From assembly GCA_910574745.1 (NCBI GenBank), contig CAJTCE010000007.1, forward strand, positions 62,001-126,000: DNA of 64,000 bases. The letters are read 5' to 3'. The notes beneath the pieces were generated by a model, which was not told the origin of the DNA, searched no databases, and saw only the letters and a list, made by a program, of their open reading frames with translations. This stretch comes from Lachnospiraceae bacterium. Its GTDB lineage: Bacteria > Bacillota > Clostridia > Lachnospirales > Lachnospiraceae. The position numbers and the translations under genes are program-made. The stretch's first letter is position 1. Each line of letters opens with the position of its first letter. Positions 1-10,918 of this stretch are shown here, in pieces.

Positions 1-1
1 C

Positions 2-619
2 TTTATTGTTGCCATTCTAGGCGGCATGATTGCATACAAATTTTTTAAATGGCTGGATAACCGCAATCCTCATACCCAGAGAATTCCTATTTTCGGCTTC
101 GTTCTCTGTTTTGCCCTTGCCTATCTGGCAGAAAAATATTTCGGCATTGCAGACATTACGGGAGCCTATGTGGCGGGTATTGTTCTCTGCAGCTTAGACG
201 ATGCGGATTATATAAACAGAAAAACCCATATCAGTATTTACATGATTTTTGCCCCTACATTTTTTGTAGGCATTGGATTAAAAACTACTTTCGACAGTAT
301 TAATGCAACATTGGTATTATTCTGCCTTGCTTTTGTTCTGGTTGCTTTGATCTCCAAAATTATCGGCTGCGGCCTCATGGCAAAAATATGCAGATTCAGC
401 TGGAGCGATTCTCTAAAAATCGGCGTGGGCATGATGACCCGGGGAGAGGTTGCTTTAATTGTTACCCAGAAATGCTTGGCAGCAGGTATGATCACTGCGG
501 AATACTTCACAGCCGTTATTCTTTTAATTATCTGTTCCTCAGTTTTAACACCTGTTATTTTGAAGCTTCTTTTTTCAAATGAAAAATCAGAGGTTTTGGA
601 AAATACTTCCACAAAATAA
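2..619 (+). CDS. Cation:proton antiporter, CPA2/Kef-type, C-terminal part (cut by window edge)
   Basis: The reading frame is open from the first bases of the window, so the gene begins upstream. The visible 206 residues are a chain of hydrophobic helices. They include a segment with ITGAYVAGIVLC and a MMTRGEVALIV stretch, both typical of the monovalent cation:proton antiporter 2 family. Members exchange Na+ or K+ for H+ across the cytoplasmic membrane. No C-terminal TrkA-N (nucleotide-binding) domain follows: the protein ends about 20 residues after the last helix, as in simple NapA-like antiporters. The ion specificity and the N-terminal half cannot be judged here. The gene is on the plus strand, head-on to replication. 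Confidence 0.85.
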   Translation, partial: FIVAILGGMIAYKFFKWLDNRNPHTQRIPIFGFVLCFALAYLAEKYFGIADITGAYVAGIVLCSLDDADYINRKTHISIYMIFAPTFFVGIGLKTTFDSINATLVLFCLAFVLVALISKIIGCGLMAKICRFSWSDSLKIGVGMMTRGEVALIVTQKCLAAGMITAEYFTAVILLIICSSVLTPVILKLLFSNEKSEVLENTSTK

Positions 620-677
620 TGGGATCCATATTATAAAAACCGGGAAATAGTAGTTAGTATGATATAAATTCAGGAAC

Positions 678-1466
678 CTATTTTCGATTCTTCTCAATCC
701 ATTTTACCGCAAAGTCTACCAGGTTCCTTTGTTGCATCAGACAAATACTATTATTTCCCAAAGGTTCTCTTGATACCTTTCCCTGTGATTCAAATGCATC
801 TCCAATTTCTTCAAAATCATTACCGTCAACATAAAGCGTCTGATAAGCTATCCATTCCCTTATTCCATTTACCATAACCGCACTATGTTCCGTACATAGA
901 TGTTTTCCCGGATATTCCGCTCTTACATCTGCCAGATGAAGGGATGTATTTTTGTCATATCCCACTCCCATAAGCAACACACATCCATTCAATTCATACA
1001 GTTTTCCAATGGGCGAGTCATCTCCGAAAATATCTGACAGATCATGATTCTCTGTCAGATATTTAGCATATTTTCCAAATGCCGCAACAGAACGGGCGGG
1101 ATGATCACTTCGTAAGGCTCCCGGCCATTTTCGAAACATTTCTGCCACCGCCCCCATGGTGTTTGTGGGCGTGATGTCCTTATTGTACGCAGGCCAGTTA
1201 TCCCGTATCATCTGCCACCATTCTTTGGGTTCTTCCCAATGTACTCCTGTCTCCGGATCTAAATTTTTCCATGACTGGGCAGGCATCATAATGGTTCCGT
1301 CTTTACCTACACATTCGATCAACGCTTCAATTATGGTCTGCGCTCCCCCGCATACAAATCCCAAACTACTTAATGAAGTATGTACCATAATGATCTGACC
1401 CGGACAAACACCGACATTTCTTAATGCTTTTACAATATCATCTTTCAACAATAGCTTTCTTTCCAT
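678..1466 (-). CDS. AAC(3)-family aminoglycoside N-acetyltransferase-like protein
   Basis: This 262-residue protein matches the antibiotic N-acetyltransferase (AAC(3)/YokD) fold family, which uses acetyl-CoA to acetylate amino groups, classically N3 of 2-deoxystreptamine drugs. Visible family motifs are VHTSLSSLG (about 28-36), RSDHPARSVAAFG (119-131), a DSPIGKL stretch (150-156) and LLMGVGYDKNTSLHLAD (164-180). Length is normal for the family. I chose the ATG at 1466 because AAGGAG lies 8 nt upstream; an in-frame start 23 codons earlier has no such site. Its own promoter lies at 1590-1618. Many chromosomal members have no proven drug substrate, so resistance is not implied. Confidence 0.85.
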   Translation of the reverse strand: MERKLLLKDDIVKALRNVGVCPGQIIMVHTSLSSLGFVCGGAQTIIEALIECVGKDGTIMMPAQSWKNLDPETGVHWEEPKEWWQMIRDNWPAYNKDITPTNTMGAVAEMFRKWPGALRSDHPARSVAAFGKYAKYLTENHDLSDIFGDDSPIGKLYELNGCVLLMGVGYDKNTSLHLADVRAEYPGKHLCTEHSAVMVNGIREWIAYQTLYVDGNDFEEIGDAFESQGKVSREPLGNNSICLMQQRNLVDFAVKWIEKNRK

Positions 1467-1589
1467 TTTCTTTTCTCCTTTCAATTCAAAATCTACTATT
1501 TTTATTGATAACACACTACCAAAATACGGTTTCAACTACGCAACTTTAAATTGCAATTATGGGTTGCATACGGTATATGATGCTTTTTT

Positions 1590-1618
1590 ATTATATCCTT
1601 CTATTTTTTCAGAGTAAA
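1590..1618 (-). promoter_or_regulatory. Sigma-A promoter of the AAC(3)-like gene
   Basis: On the minus strand a -35 TTTACT (1613-1618) and a -10 TATAAT (1590-1595) are separated by 17 nt. About 120 nt of leader separate this from the start codon. The rest of the 1467-1826 intergenic region holds a 12-bp palindrome TAAAGCGCTTTA (1678-1689) of unknown function and the divergent padR promoter. Confidence 0.6.
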
Positions 1619-1726
1619 TACGTAAATATCCAAGTATTCTGAACATGTACTTAAAGACATTCTATTCATAATTTTTTTAAAGCGCTTTATAACAATAAAA
1701 TTTATAATATATTTTTAAATATATCC

Positions 1727-1786
1727 TTGACAGATATATCGTTAGATGATATATTCTTATTAAGATACATCGTAAAGCGATGTATC
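1727..1786 (+). promoter_or_regulatory. padR promoter with two palindromic operators
   Basis: A strong promoter is visible: TTGACA (1727-1732), 17 nt, TATATT (1750-1755). An inverted repeat ATATATC-N7-GATATAT (1734-1740/1748-1754) fills the spacer and -10. A second, GATACATCG-N5-CGATGTATC (1764-1772/1778-1786), covers the start of transcription. PadR-family repressors bind dyads of this size and commonly repress their own operon, so autoregulation is the natural inference. Confidence 0.75.
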
Positions 1787-1826
1787 ATTATATGACATTT
1801 ATAATTCAAAGAAAGGAATGATTATT

Positions 1827-2144
1827 TTGGAAAAAAATATTCCTCTTACAGAAGCATTATTTTATATTCTGCTTGCTGTAAGAAAACCTAATCACGGATA
1901 CGGTATCACTCAGGAAGTAGAAGAGTTAACTGATAACAGAGTTACTTTAGGACCCGGAACCCTATACGGCGCCATCCAGTCCCTTGTAAAAAAGGGCTGG
2001 ATTCAAATTTACAGTGAGGATACCGAATCCCGAAAGAAAAAGGAGTATCTGATCACAGAAGAAGGCAGGCTTATTTTTAATGAGGAAGTAAAACGCCTTA
2101 AAGAATTATTGCACAACGCAGAATTAATGAAGGAGGGAAAATAA
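1827..2144 (+). CDS. PadR-family transcriptional regulator
   Basis: A small (105 aa) winged-helix repressor with the typical PadR pattern: LTEALFYILLAV, then NHGYGI, then LGPGTLYGAIQSLVKKGWI (recognition helix and wing), then KEYLITEEG. A TTG start at 1827 is preferred. The Shine-Dalgarno GAAAGGA (1811-1817) lies 9 nt before it but would touch the alternative ATG at 1818. The gene abuts the DUF2812 gene with no gap. PadR proteins usually sense small molecules or stress and repress their own operon; the inducer is unknown here. Confidence 0.9.
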   Translation: MEKNIPLTEALFYILLAVRKPNHGYGITQEVEELTDNRVTLGPGTLYGAIQSLVKKGWIQIYSEDTESRKKKEYLITEEGRLIFNEEVKRLKELLHNAELMKEGK

Positions 2145-2846
2145 ATGATCAAATTTCGTCTATATTATGATAAAGATAAGGAAACCCTTTGGTTAAATGA
2201 AATGGCTGATCAAGGATATGCCATGACCGGATTTTTTGCAGGCTTTTATACCTTTGAAAAATGTGAACCGGGAGAATACAGATACCAGGTTGATTTTTCC
2301 GAAAAACTTTTTGCCCTTGGCACAGATTACCGGGAATTTATGAAAGAAATGAATATCGAAATTGTGCAGCAATGGTTTTTCTGGATAATTCTACGTAAAA
2401 AAGCCAGTGAAGGGGAATTTCAGTTGTATACAGATATAGATTCTTCTATCGCTCATTATAAAAAAATCCGCACATTGTTTAAAGCTGCTGCAATTTTTGA
2501 AATGATTCTTTTTATAATAGAATGTATATGTGCAACTAATATAAATGGCTTCTGGCCGGTTGCCTGTGCCATTCTTCTGGCTATTATTATTTTTTTTATG
2601 ATAAGAGAAGTCACTACGATCAATAAAATAATTGACAAATTAAAAGAAAGAAAAGGAGAACCTTCCGACAGATGTAAAAATAGCAAAGCCTCTCCCCTTT
2701 TAGCGTCGGGCTTATTGTTAAACTCCTGTATAATATTGATTGATGACGGCATTTCTTCCTATATAAAATATTCTCTTCAAATTGTTGCCATTATTCTTAT
2801 GTTGATAGGAATTTACCAGACAAGACATATTTTTTATCAAGATTAA
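2145..2846 (+). CDS. DUF2812 membrane protein
   Basis: A 233-residue protein with the N-terminal signature of DUF2812 proteins (LYYDKDKETLWLNEMADQGY at about 7-26). Four predicted membrane helices follow (about 113-130, 135-153, 184-200, 208-225). DUF2812 genes are routinely coupled to a PadR gene in Firmicutes, as here, where the start codon directly follows the padR stop. It is probably a membrane sensor or anti-regulator acting with the PadR protein, but the biochemical role is not established. No terminator is obvious directly after it. Confidence 0.85.
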   Translation: MIKFRLYYDKDKETLWLNEMADQGYAMTGFFAGFYTFEKCEPGEYRYQVDFSEKLFALGTDYREFMKEMNIEIVQQWFFWIILRKKASEGEFQLYTDIDSSIAHYKKIRTLFKAAAIFEMILFIIECICATNINGFWPVACAILLAIIIFFMIREVTTINKIIDKLKERKGEPSDRCKNSKASPLLASGLLLNSCIILIDDGISSYIKYSLQIVAIILMLIGIYQTRHIFYQD

Positions 2847-2854
2847 TGAAGAAG

Positions 2855-3044
2855 GAAAACCGGTGGTAACGCAGTAATACTTTACAGTTTGGAAAAAGTC
2901 CCGAATATATCTGGACAACGGAGAAATGTATAGCTAAACTGCAAGGTTGTCCGTTGTGAGGTGGAATCTAAAGGAAGCGCTTGACAAACTCTTGGTCCGA
3001 CAAACAGAAATCACATTAAAGGTCTGAAAATACGGATAAATCCG
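2855..3044 (+). mobile_element. Possible group II intron remnant (domain I-like RNA, no ORF)
   Basis: This non-coding stretch resembles the 5' (domain I) part of bacterial group II introns as I recall them. A helix GGACAAC (2913-2919)/GTTGTCC (2946-2952) is followed by GAGGTGGAATCTAAAGGAAG (2958-2977), then GGTCCGACAAACAGAAATCA (2994-3013). No reverse transcriptase ORF or domain V is present within the next kilobase, so it would be a dead 5' fragment. The assignment rests on remembered motif similarity only. Confidence 0.4.
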
Positions 3045-3046
3045 CC

Positions 3047-3105
3047 AAATGAAATGAAAGGAGCTGTGCACTAATTCACTTTAGTGCGACAGCCCCATTT
3101 CATTT
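3047..3105 (-). terminator. Terminator-like hairpin after the bgl operon
   Basis: A long imperfect stem: AAATGAAATG (3047-3056) pairs with CATTTCATTT (3096-3105). Inside it, GGAGCTGTGCACTAA pairs imperfectly with TTTAGTGCGACAGCCCC. It starts 6 nt past the stop of the 6-phospho-beta-glucosidase gene. The 3' side on the minus strand is T-rich but has no pure U-run. The core belongs to the GGCTGTYGC hairpin family seen at 7447, 24000 and 47167. Confidence 0.6.
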
Positions 3106-3110
3106 GCTTT

Positions 3111-6426
<3,316 letters not shown>

Positions 6427-6450
6427 GTTGTATTCTCCTTTTTTTTAATC

Positions 6451-7281
6451 TTATTGAATATTCATTCGGTTTAAATGGAGTGTCAGATAAAGTTCTTCGC
6501 CCTCGCTCACTTCCCATCCGTAAGCCTGTTTCAAAAAACGAGTAATTTTTCTCGCACATTTATGATCCTCAGGACATCTCCGAGCAATGACTTCAGCAAT
6601 AGATTTATCCATCTCAAGTTTCTCTCCATTCATCTGCCGCTTTACAAAATAACGCACATGGGTAACAAATCTGCTTACGTCAAAGTTATCCTCTTTAAAT
6701 TCCCTTCCATAATGTAACTTGCTGATATTCAAAATATTCTGAATAATTTTTGTATATATCATGGTTTCTTCCATGCCTTTCTGGCTGGAATTGGCATTTA
6801 TGAAATGTAACACAATAAATGCCACTTCCTGTTCGGGAATTTCATAACCGGTTTTTTCTCTCAAATCTTCAACGACCTTTTTTGCAAACTGATATTCCCT
6901 CGGATAAATCAGTCTGATATCCCACTCCAGAGGTGTTCCAAAATGAATACCCTCTTTCATTCTCTCAAGTAACATACCCAGATGGTCTGAAAGTGTCAGC
7001 AGAATACTGTCGTTACAGCGGTAACCAAGCATATTTTCGCCTTCCCTGATAATATCGCTGGCCAGTTCGATATCATCTACAGTAATGCGCCGCAAAAGCT
7101 TGTCGAAATCTCTTTTACCACTATCGCCGTTCAGTATAAAATGTTTTTCGATCAGGGACTCGGGAATAGAACAGCCGTTCTTTATTCCAAAGCCCACGCC
7201 CTTTCCCATCACAACTGCTTCCTGTCCGTTTTTGTCTTTTACAAGCGCTACATTATTATTTAATGCCTTGATCAGTTTCAC
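6451..7281 (-). CDS. licT: BglG/LicT-family transcription antiterminator
   Basis: A full-length (276 aa) antiterminator. Residues 1-57 are the CAT RNA-binding domain (IKALNNNVALVKDKNGQEAV, then GKGVGFG). PRD1 (about 65-170) has H100 in LSDH and H159. PRD2 (about 172-276) has H208 in VTHVRYF and H269. It binds the RAT hairpin in its own leader (7362-7391) and prevents terminator formation when substrate is present and HPr has phosphorylated PRD2. It heads the operon with bglP and bglA. It is the only intact antiterminator of this type in the window; the licT at 37202 is broken. Confidence 0.94.
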   Translation of the reverse strand: MKLIKALNNNVALVKDKNGQEAVVMGKGVGFGIKNGCSIPESLIEKHFILNGDSGKRDFDKLLRRITVDDIELASDIIREGENMLGYRCNDSILLTLSDHLGMLLERMKEGIHFGTPLEWDIRLIYPREYQFAKKVVEDLREKTGYEIPEQEVAFIVLHFINANSSQKGMEETMIYTKIIQNILNISKLHYGREFKEDNFDVSRFVTHVRYFVKRQMNGEKLEMDKSIAEVIARRCPEDHKCARKITRFLKQAYGWEVSEGEELYLTLHLNRMNIQ

Positions 7282-7323
7282 AGTTTTTCTCCCTTCTCGT
7301 TTTTGTGTTTATTCTGGCAATAG

Positions 7324-7391
7324 AAAAAGGCATGACACAAAAATGTATTTTATACATTCTTAAGTCATGCCTGCTTTACCAGTAACACTCT
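7324..7391 (-). promoter_or_regulatory. RAT antiterminator overlapping an intrinsic terminator (bgl operon leader)
   Basis: On the minus strand the leader carries a RAT-like element, GTGTTACTGGTAAAGCAGGC and flanks (7391 to 7362). Its 3' part overlaps a terminator with stem GGCATGAC/GTCATGCC (7364-7371 with 7329-7336) followed by a run of T (7324-7328). This matches the mutually exclusive RAT/terminator layout of LicT/BglG systems, close to the consensus GGATTGTTACTG...GCAGGC. Transcription would start about 8 nt upstream of the RAT. Confidence 0.88.
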
Positions 7392-7397
7392 GTCATC

Positions 7398-7426
7398 ATC
7401 ATAACTACATCGCTATTGTTTGTCAA
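7398..7426 (-). promoter_or_regulatory. bgl operon promoter
   Basis: A consensus-like sigma-A promoter on the minus strand: TTGACA (7421-7426), 17 nt, TATGAT (7398-7403). It places the RAT at the very 5' end of the transcript. Confidence 0.85.
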
Positions 7427-7446
7427 GAGCTAATTCAATATTTTTT

Positions 7447-7496
7447 AAAAAAGCGCTGTCGTACTGATTAATTTAATGCAACAGCCTCTTTTTTCA
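7447..7496. terminator. Bidirectional terminator before the bgl promoter / after trmB
   Basis: A hairpin with GCTGTCG and its partner (C/T)GCAACAGC arms is flanked by A-runs on the left (7447-7452) and T-runs on the right (7489-7494). It can therefore act on either strand. It lies 3 nt past the trmB stop and most likely ends trmB transcription. The core is a member of the GGCTGTYGC hairpin family. Confidence 0.75.
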
Positions 7497-7498
7497 TA

Positions 7499-8143
7499 TC
7501 ATTTTTTCCTATATATAATGTATTTACAAATGGGGTTTCCCAAAGCGGAAAATTTTTCCTCATATTCTGTCATGATATTTCCCTGAATCATTTCTTCATC
7601 ATGATGTAAGTTAAAGGTAACTTTTTCTGCTTCCCAACCTGCTAAAGGGAGCTGTTCTAATGCAAAATCAAATAAATCCTTATTATCCGTTTTAAATTCC
7701 AGCCTTCCTTCTTTTTTTAATATTACATCATATCTTGCCAGAAATTCTTTAGAGGGAAGTCTTCTTTTGGCATGACGGTCTTTGGGCCAGGGGTCGGAAA
7801 AATTCAGATATATTTTATCCACTTCTTCTTTATCAAATACTTCTAAAATATCCTCTGCATCCATTCTGATAAATTTTAAATTGGGAAGCTCATTCTGTTC
7901 CATCTTTTGTATGGCGCGAAGAAGTACGCTGGAGTACTTTTCTATACCGATATAATTAATTTCAGGATGCAGAGCCGCAAGCTCCATAATAAACCTGCCT
8001 TTTCCCATTCCGATTTCTATATGTAGGGGATTATCATTTTCAAAAAGCTCTTTCATAGCCCCTTTATACTCCTTTGGATTATGAATAACATAGGACGAAT
8101 CGGCAATAATTTCCCTGGAACCGGTAATATTTCGAAGTCTCAT
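7499..8143 (-). CDS. trmB: tRNA (guanine-N7-)-methyltransferase
   Basis: A 214-residue TrmB. It uses S-adenosylmethionine to form m7G46 in the variable loop of tRNAs. Visible motifs are the SAM-binding IEIGMGKGRFI, then MDAEDI, and the family-specific NFSDPWPKDRHAKRRL. Length is standard. It is a single-gene unit divergent from the carboxypeptidase gene, and the hairpin at 7447 ends it. Confidence 0.95.
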   Translation of the reverse strand: MRLRNITGSREIIADSSYVIHNPKEYKGAMKELFENDNPLHIEIGMGKGRFIMELAALHPEINYIGIEKYSSVLLRAIQKMEQNELPNLKFIRMDAEDILEVFDKEEVDKIYLNFSDPWPKDRHAKRRLPSKEFLARYDVILKKEGRLEFKTDNKDLFDFALEQLPLAGWEAEKVTFNLHHDEEMIQGNIMTEYEEKFSALGNPICKYIIYRKK

Positions 8144-8234
8144 AAATTTCTCCTTTTTTTACTTTGTTTTTTACTCATTTTAGTGTATCATAAAACATGG
8201 TTTTATTATTTTTCAGAAATTAGGGAGAATCCAC

Positions 8235-9737
8235 ATGCGTTACAACCTCTTACAAAAAACAGGTATGATCGGCATATGTATCATCATGTGCATAACAAAT
8301 TTATTTATACAGGCAAAACCCGTTTATGCGGATACTGATTATGCACAAGAAGCGGAAAACCGCAAATCTCTTCCCATACAAAGCAACCAGATTGAAAACT
8401 GGCCTCAGGGACCTCAAATCGGTGCGGGAGGCGCCATTTTAATGGAAGCTAATACCGGCACGATTCTCTACGCCAAAAATATAGACGACAGGTTTTATCC
8501 CGCCAGTACCACTAAAATACTTACTTCATTAGTTGCCATAGAAAATTCCGAAATGAATGAAACCGTCAGCTTTTCCCAGGAAGCGGTGTTTAGCATCGGA
8601 AAGGGTACCTCCAATATGGGGATGGACGTAGGACAGACCATTTCCATGGAACAGTGCCTCTATGGCATCCTTGTTTATTCGGCAAACGAAGTCTGCAATG
8701 CCGTAGGCGAGCATATTGCAGGCAGCATAGAAGGCTATGTGGATATGATGAATCAAAAAGCCCTGGAGTTAGGCTGTACAAACTCCCATTTTGTAACGAC
8801 CAACGGCCTTCATGACGAGAATCATTATACCACTCCAAGGGACCTTGCCACAATCGCTTGTGCATTTTTTTCCAACCAGACCTTAACTAAAATGTCAAAT
8901 ACCAACCATTACTATATTCCTCCTACCGCTACCCAGCCGGACGATATCGACTTATGGACCCATAATTCCCTGACGGCGGGCACTTATCCCTACGACGGAT
9001 ATATCGGGGGAAAGACCGGATTTACTTCCGATTCCAGACAAACCCTTGTATCCTGTGCGGAGCGTAATGGGATCAAGCTGATCTGCGTTATCATGCAGGA
9101 AGAGTCCCCCAATCAGTTCTTAGATACCATTGCCCTTTTTGATTATGGCTTTAACAATTTCCAAAAAGTAAATATTGCGGAAAATGAAACAAATTATACG
9201 ATCAGTGATTCCGATTTGTTTAATACGGACAGCGACCTGTTTTTCAGCAACGATCCCATTATCAAGATTGACCCCTCTGATAATGTTATCATTCCCAATA
9301 CCATTACTTTTGCGGATCTGACTTCCACCTTATCCTACGAAACTGCCGGATTGGAAGGCTCGGATTCTCTTTTGGCAACGATACAATACCAATATCAGGG
9401 ACAGAATGTGGGAAAAGCTTCTATTACATTAACCCCTGCTGTTAATTCTTCGCAATTTGAATCTGATGCGAAAATCGTTTCTGCCAACGCCATTGACGCT
9501 CCCGAAAATACTTTCGGAGGAGGAAAAATCATTTTTATAAATATTTTAAAGGTTATCGGCATTATCATATTAATTCTGGTACTGCTTATAATTTCTATTT
9601 TTACCTATGCATTCTGTAAAAATTATAATTTCGCCAGACGAAGAAGAAGCCGTATAAATAGAAAACGACGCAGAAAAAGTCATACTTACGGATTTGGCAG
9701 AAACAAGAATTCAGACAACCGGTTGAATTTTAAATAG
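8235..9737 (+). CDS. dacA: D-alanyl-D-alanine carboxypeptidase (PBP5/DacA type)
   Basis: A 500-residue penicillin-binding protein of the S11 peptidase family, which trims the terminal D-Ala of peptidoglycan stem peptides. It has a signal peptide (residues 1-32), SxxK as STTK (91-94), SxN as SAN (149-151) and KTG (260-262). A membrane helix follows at about 435-460, then a strongly basic tail rich in Arg and Lys. The C-terminal transmembrane anchor with a basic cytosolic tail differs from the amphipathic helix of E. coli PBP5 and would fix the enzyme outside the membrane. The start has AGGGAG 9 nt upstream. A strong terminator follows. Confidence 0.92.
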   Translation: MRYNLLQKTGMIGICIIMCITNLFIQAKPVYADTDYAQEAENRKSLPIQSNQIENWPQGPQIGAGGAILMEANTGTILYAKNIDDRFYPASTTKILTSLVAIENSEMNETVSFSQEAVFSIGKGTSNMGMDVGQTISMEQCLYGILVYSANEVCNAVGEHIAGSIEGYVDMMNQKALELGCTNSHFVTTNGLHDENHYTTPRDLATIACAFFSNQTLTKMSNTNHYYIPPTATQPDDIDLWTHNSLTAGTYPYDGYIGGKTGFTSDSRQTLVSCAERNGIKLICVIMQEESPNQFLDTIALFDYGFNNFQKVNIAENETNYTISDSDLFNTDSDLFFSNDPIIKIDPSDNVIIPNTITFADLTSTLSYETAGLEGSDSLLATIQYQYQGQNVGKASITLTPAVNSSQFESDAKIVSANAIDAPENTFGGGKIIFINILKVIGIIILILVLLIISIFTYAFCKNYNFARRRRSRINRKRRRKSHTYGFGRNKNSDNRLNFK

Positions 9738-9756
9738 AATTTATTTTTAACATAAG

Positions 9757-9795
9757 ACAGGCACAAGCATCTTAATCCGCTTGTGCCTGTTTTTT
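9757..9795 (+). terminator. Intrinsic terminator of dacA
   Basis: A perfect 12-bp stem, ACAGGCACAAGC (9757-9768) and GCTTGTGCCTGT (9779-9790), with a 10-nt loop and a T-run to 9795. The right arm and loop overlap the last codons of the convergent exonuclease gene. Confidence 0.92.
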
Positions 9796-10707
9796 CATTT
9801 TATCCTGCTTCTGCACAATTTCATTTTTCTGTTCTTCGGAAATTTGCTTCATGGTTTTTATCACATATATCTTTCCGTTTTCCGCTTTTCTCAAACGTAT
9901 TTTTCCTTTGATCAATCCATGCTTCCTGCAGTAGGACACGCAATAATAATGCTTATTATTATTTGTGAACCATGGTATTTTACGGGAAACCGGCCTTTTA
10001 CACAAATAACATCCGCTATATAAAACCTCTTTGTCCTCCAATGCCTTTGCCTTACTTTCAAATCCTCTGGAAATATATTTGTAATAATCCTCAAATAAAA
10101 TTCTGATTTCTTCTTTCTTTTCCTTGGGAAGCACATAGGTATCAAAAGAATATTTTTCTCTGTATTCCGGCTTTAAGTATTTCAATACCTTTGCCGTGTA
10201 ATAAGCATCTGCAAAAGCCCGGTGAAAGGGGATATCCTTATAAATACCGCAAACATCCACCGCATACTCTAAGGTATGCTGACTCTTTTCCCCCTCAAAC
10301 TGTAAAGCAAAGAGCTTTTGCACATCCAGGAACTTAATAGGTTTCTGTGACAAAGACGGCATGGAATAGAATTTCATATTCCTCTGAAGTTCAATTAAGT
10401 CCAGATTTCCCCATGTGCAAAATACATAATCTTTACCACAGAAATCCAAAAAAGATTCCATAACCTTTGAAAATGGTCTGGCATTTTTTAACTGATTCAT
10501 ATCAAGATGAACAATATTGCCCGTAATTTTATTGATATTTTTATATACCTTGGGCCTTACAAGTTCATTAAATCTGTCAATTTCTTTCATATTCCTATTT
10601 AATTTTACCGCTCCGATTTCAATAATTTCAAAGGGTATTTTTTTATTGACAAACCTTTTTCCCGAAGCAGACTGATTCCACTCTAAATCAAAAACAATGT
10701 AATTCAT
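9772..10707 (-). CDS. DEDDh 3'-5' exonuclease with C-terminal Cys-rich segment
   Basis: A 311-residue protein with an N-terminal exonuclease fold of the DnaQ/ERI-1/KapD group: FDLEW (D7, E9), the central CTWGNLDLIEL with its Asp, and HRAFADAYYTA with the catalytic His and final Asp. It would remove nucleotides from RNA or DNA 3' ends. After residue 230 come CYLCKRP and CVSYCRKHG, suggesting a small zinc-binding element, then a basic Gln/Lys-rich end. The exact substrate is not known. The 3' end of the gene lies inside the dacA terminator. The start has AAGGGG 6-8 nt upstream. Confidence 0.85.
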   Translation of the reverse strand: MNYIVFDLEWNQSASGKRFVNKKIPFEIIEIGAVKLNRNMKEIDRFNELVRPKVYKNINKITGNIVHLDMNQLKNARPFSKVMESFLDFCGKDYVFCTWGNLDLIELQRNMKFYSMPSLSQKPIKFLDVQKLFALQFEGEKSQHTLEYAVDVCGIYKDIPFHRAFADAYYTAKVLKYLKPEYREKYSFDTYVLPKEKKEEIRILFEDYYKYISRGFESKAKALEDKEVLYSGCYLCKRPVSRKIPWFTNNNKHYYCVSYCRKHGLIKGKIRLRKAENGKIYVIKTMKQISEEQKNEIVQKQDKMKKQAQAD

Positions 10708-10745
10708 AGCTTCCCCTTAAGTAAGATAAAAATCACTGTATGCAT

Positions 10746-10768
10746 AAAAAAAGCCGGAAAAATCCGGC
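10746..10768 (-). terminator. Terminator of the tRNA-Arg gene
   Basis: On the minus strand the stem GCCGGA/TCCGGC (10763-10768 with 10753-10758) with a short loop of five T is followed by seven T (10752-10746). It sits 8 nt after the tRNA 3' end. Confidence 0.9.
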
Positions 10769-10775
10769 AAGTTAA

Positions 10776-10847
10776 TGTTCCCTGGGGGAATCGAACCCTC
10801 AACTGCCCCTTAGGAGGGGGCTGTTATATCCATTTAACTAAGGAAAC
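10776..10847 (-). tRNA. tRNA-Arg (anticodon CCT)
   Basis: A 72-nt cloverleaf. The acceptor stem GTTTCCT/AGGGAAC has one G-U pair and discriminator A. The D-arm contains AAATGGAT. The anticodon stem GCCCC/GGGGC encloses loop CTCCTAA with anticodon CCT (plus-strand positions 10812-10814), which reads AGG. The T-arm loop is TTCGATT. The 3' CCA is not encoded. The T stem has one A-C mismatch (second pair). It stands alone with its own terminator. Confidence 0.94.
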
Positions 10848-10918
10848 ACACATAAATTACTTTATCATTCTATGGAAAATTAGTCAAGTATTTAAAGCAT
10901 GTATCTTGCATCAATTTT

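Noticed and set aside
238-612. 124-codon frame on the minus strand inside the antiporter gene
   Set aside because: It is the antisense shadow of a well-supported membrane protein and has no start signals.
7282-7440. Possible riboswitch in the long licT leader
   Set aside because: The structure is fully explained by the RAT antiterminator and terminator.
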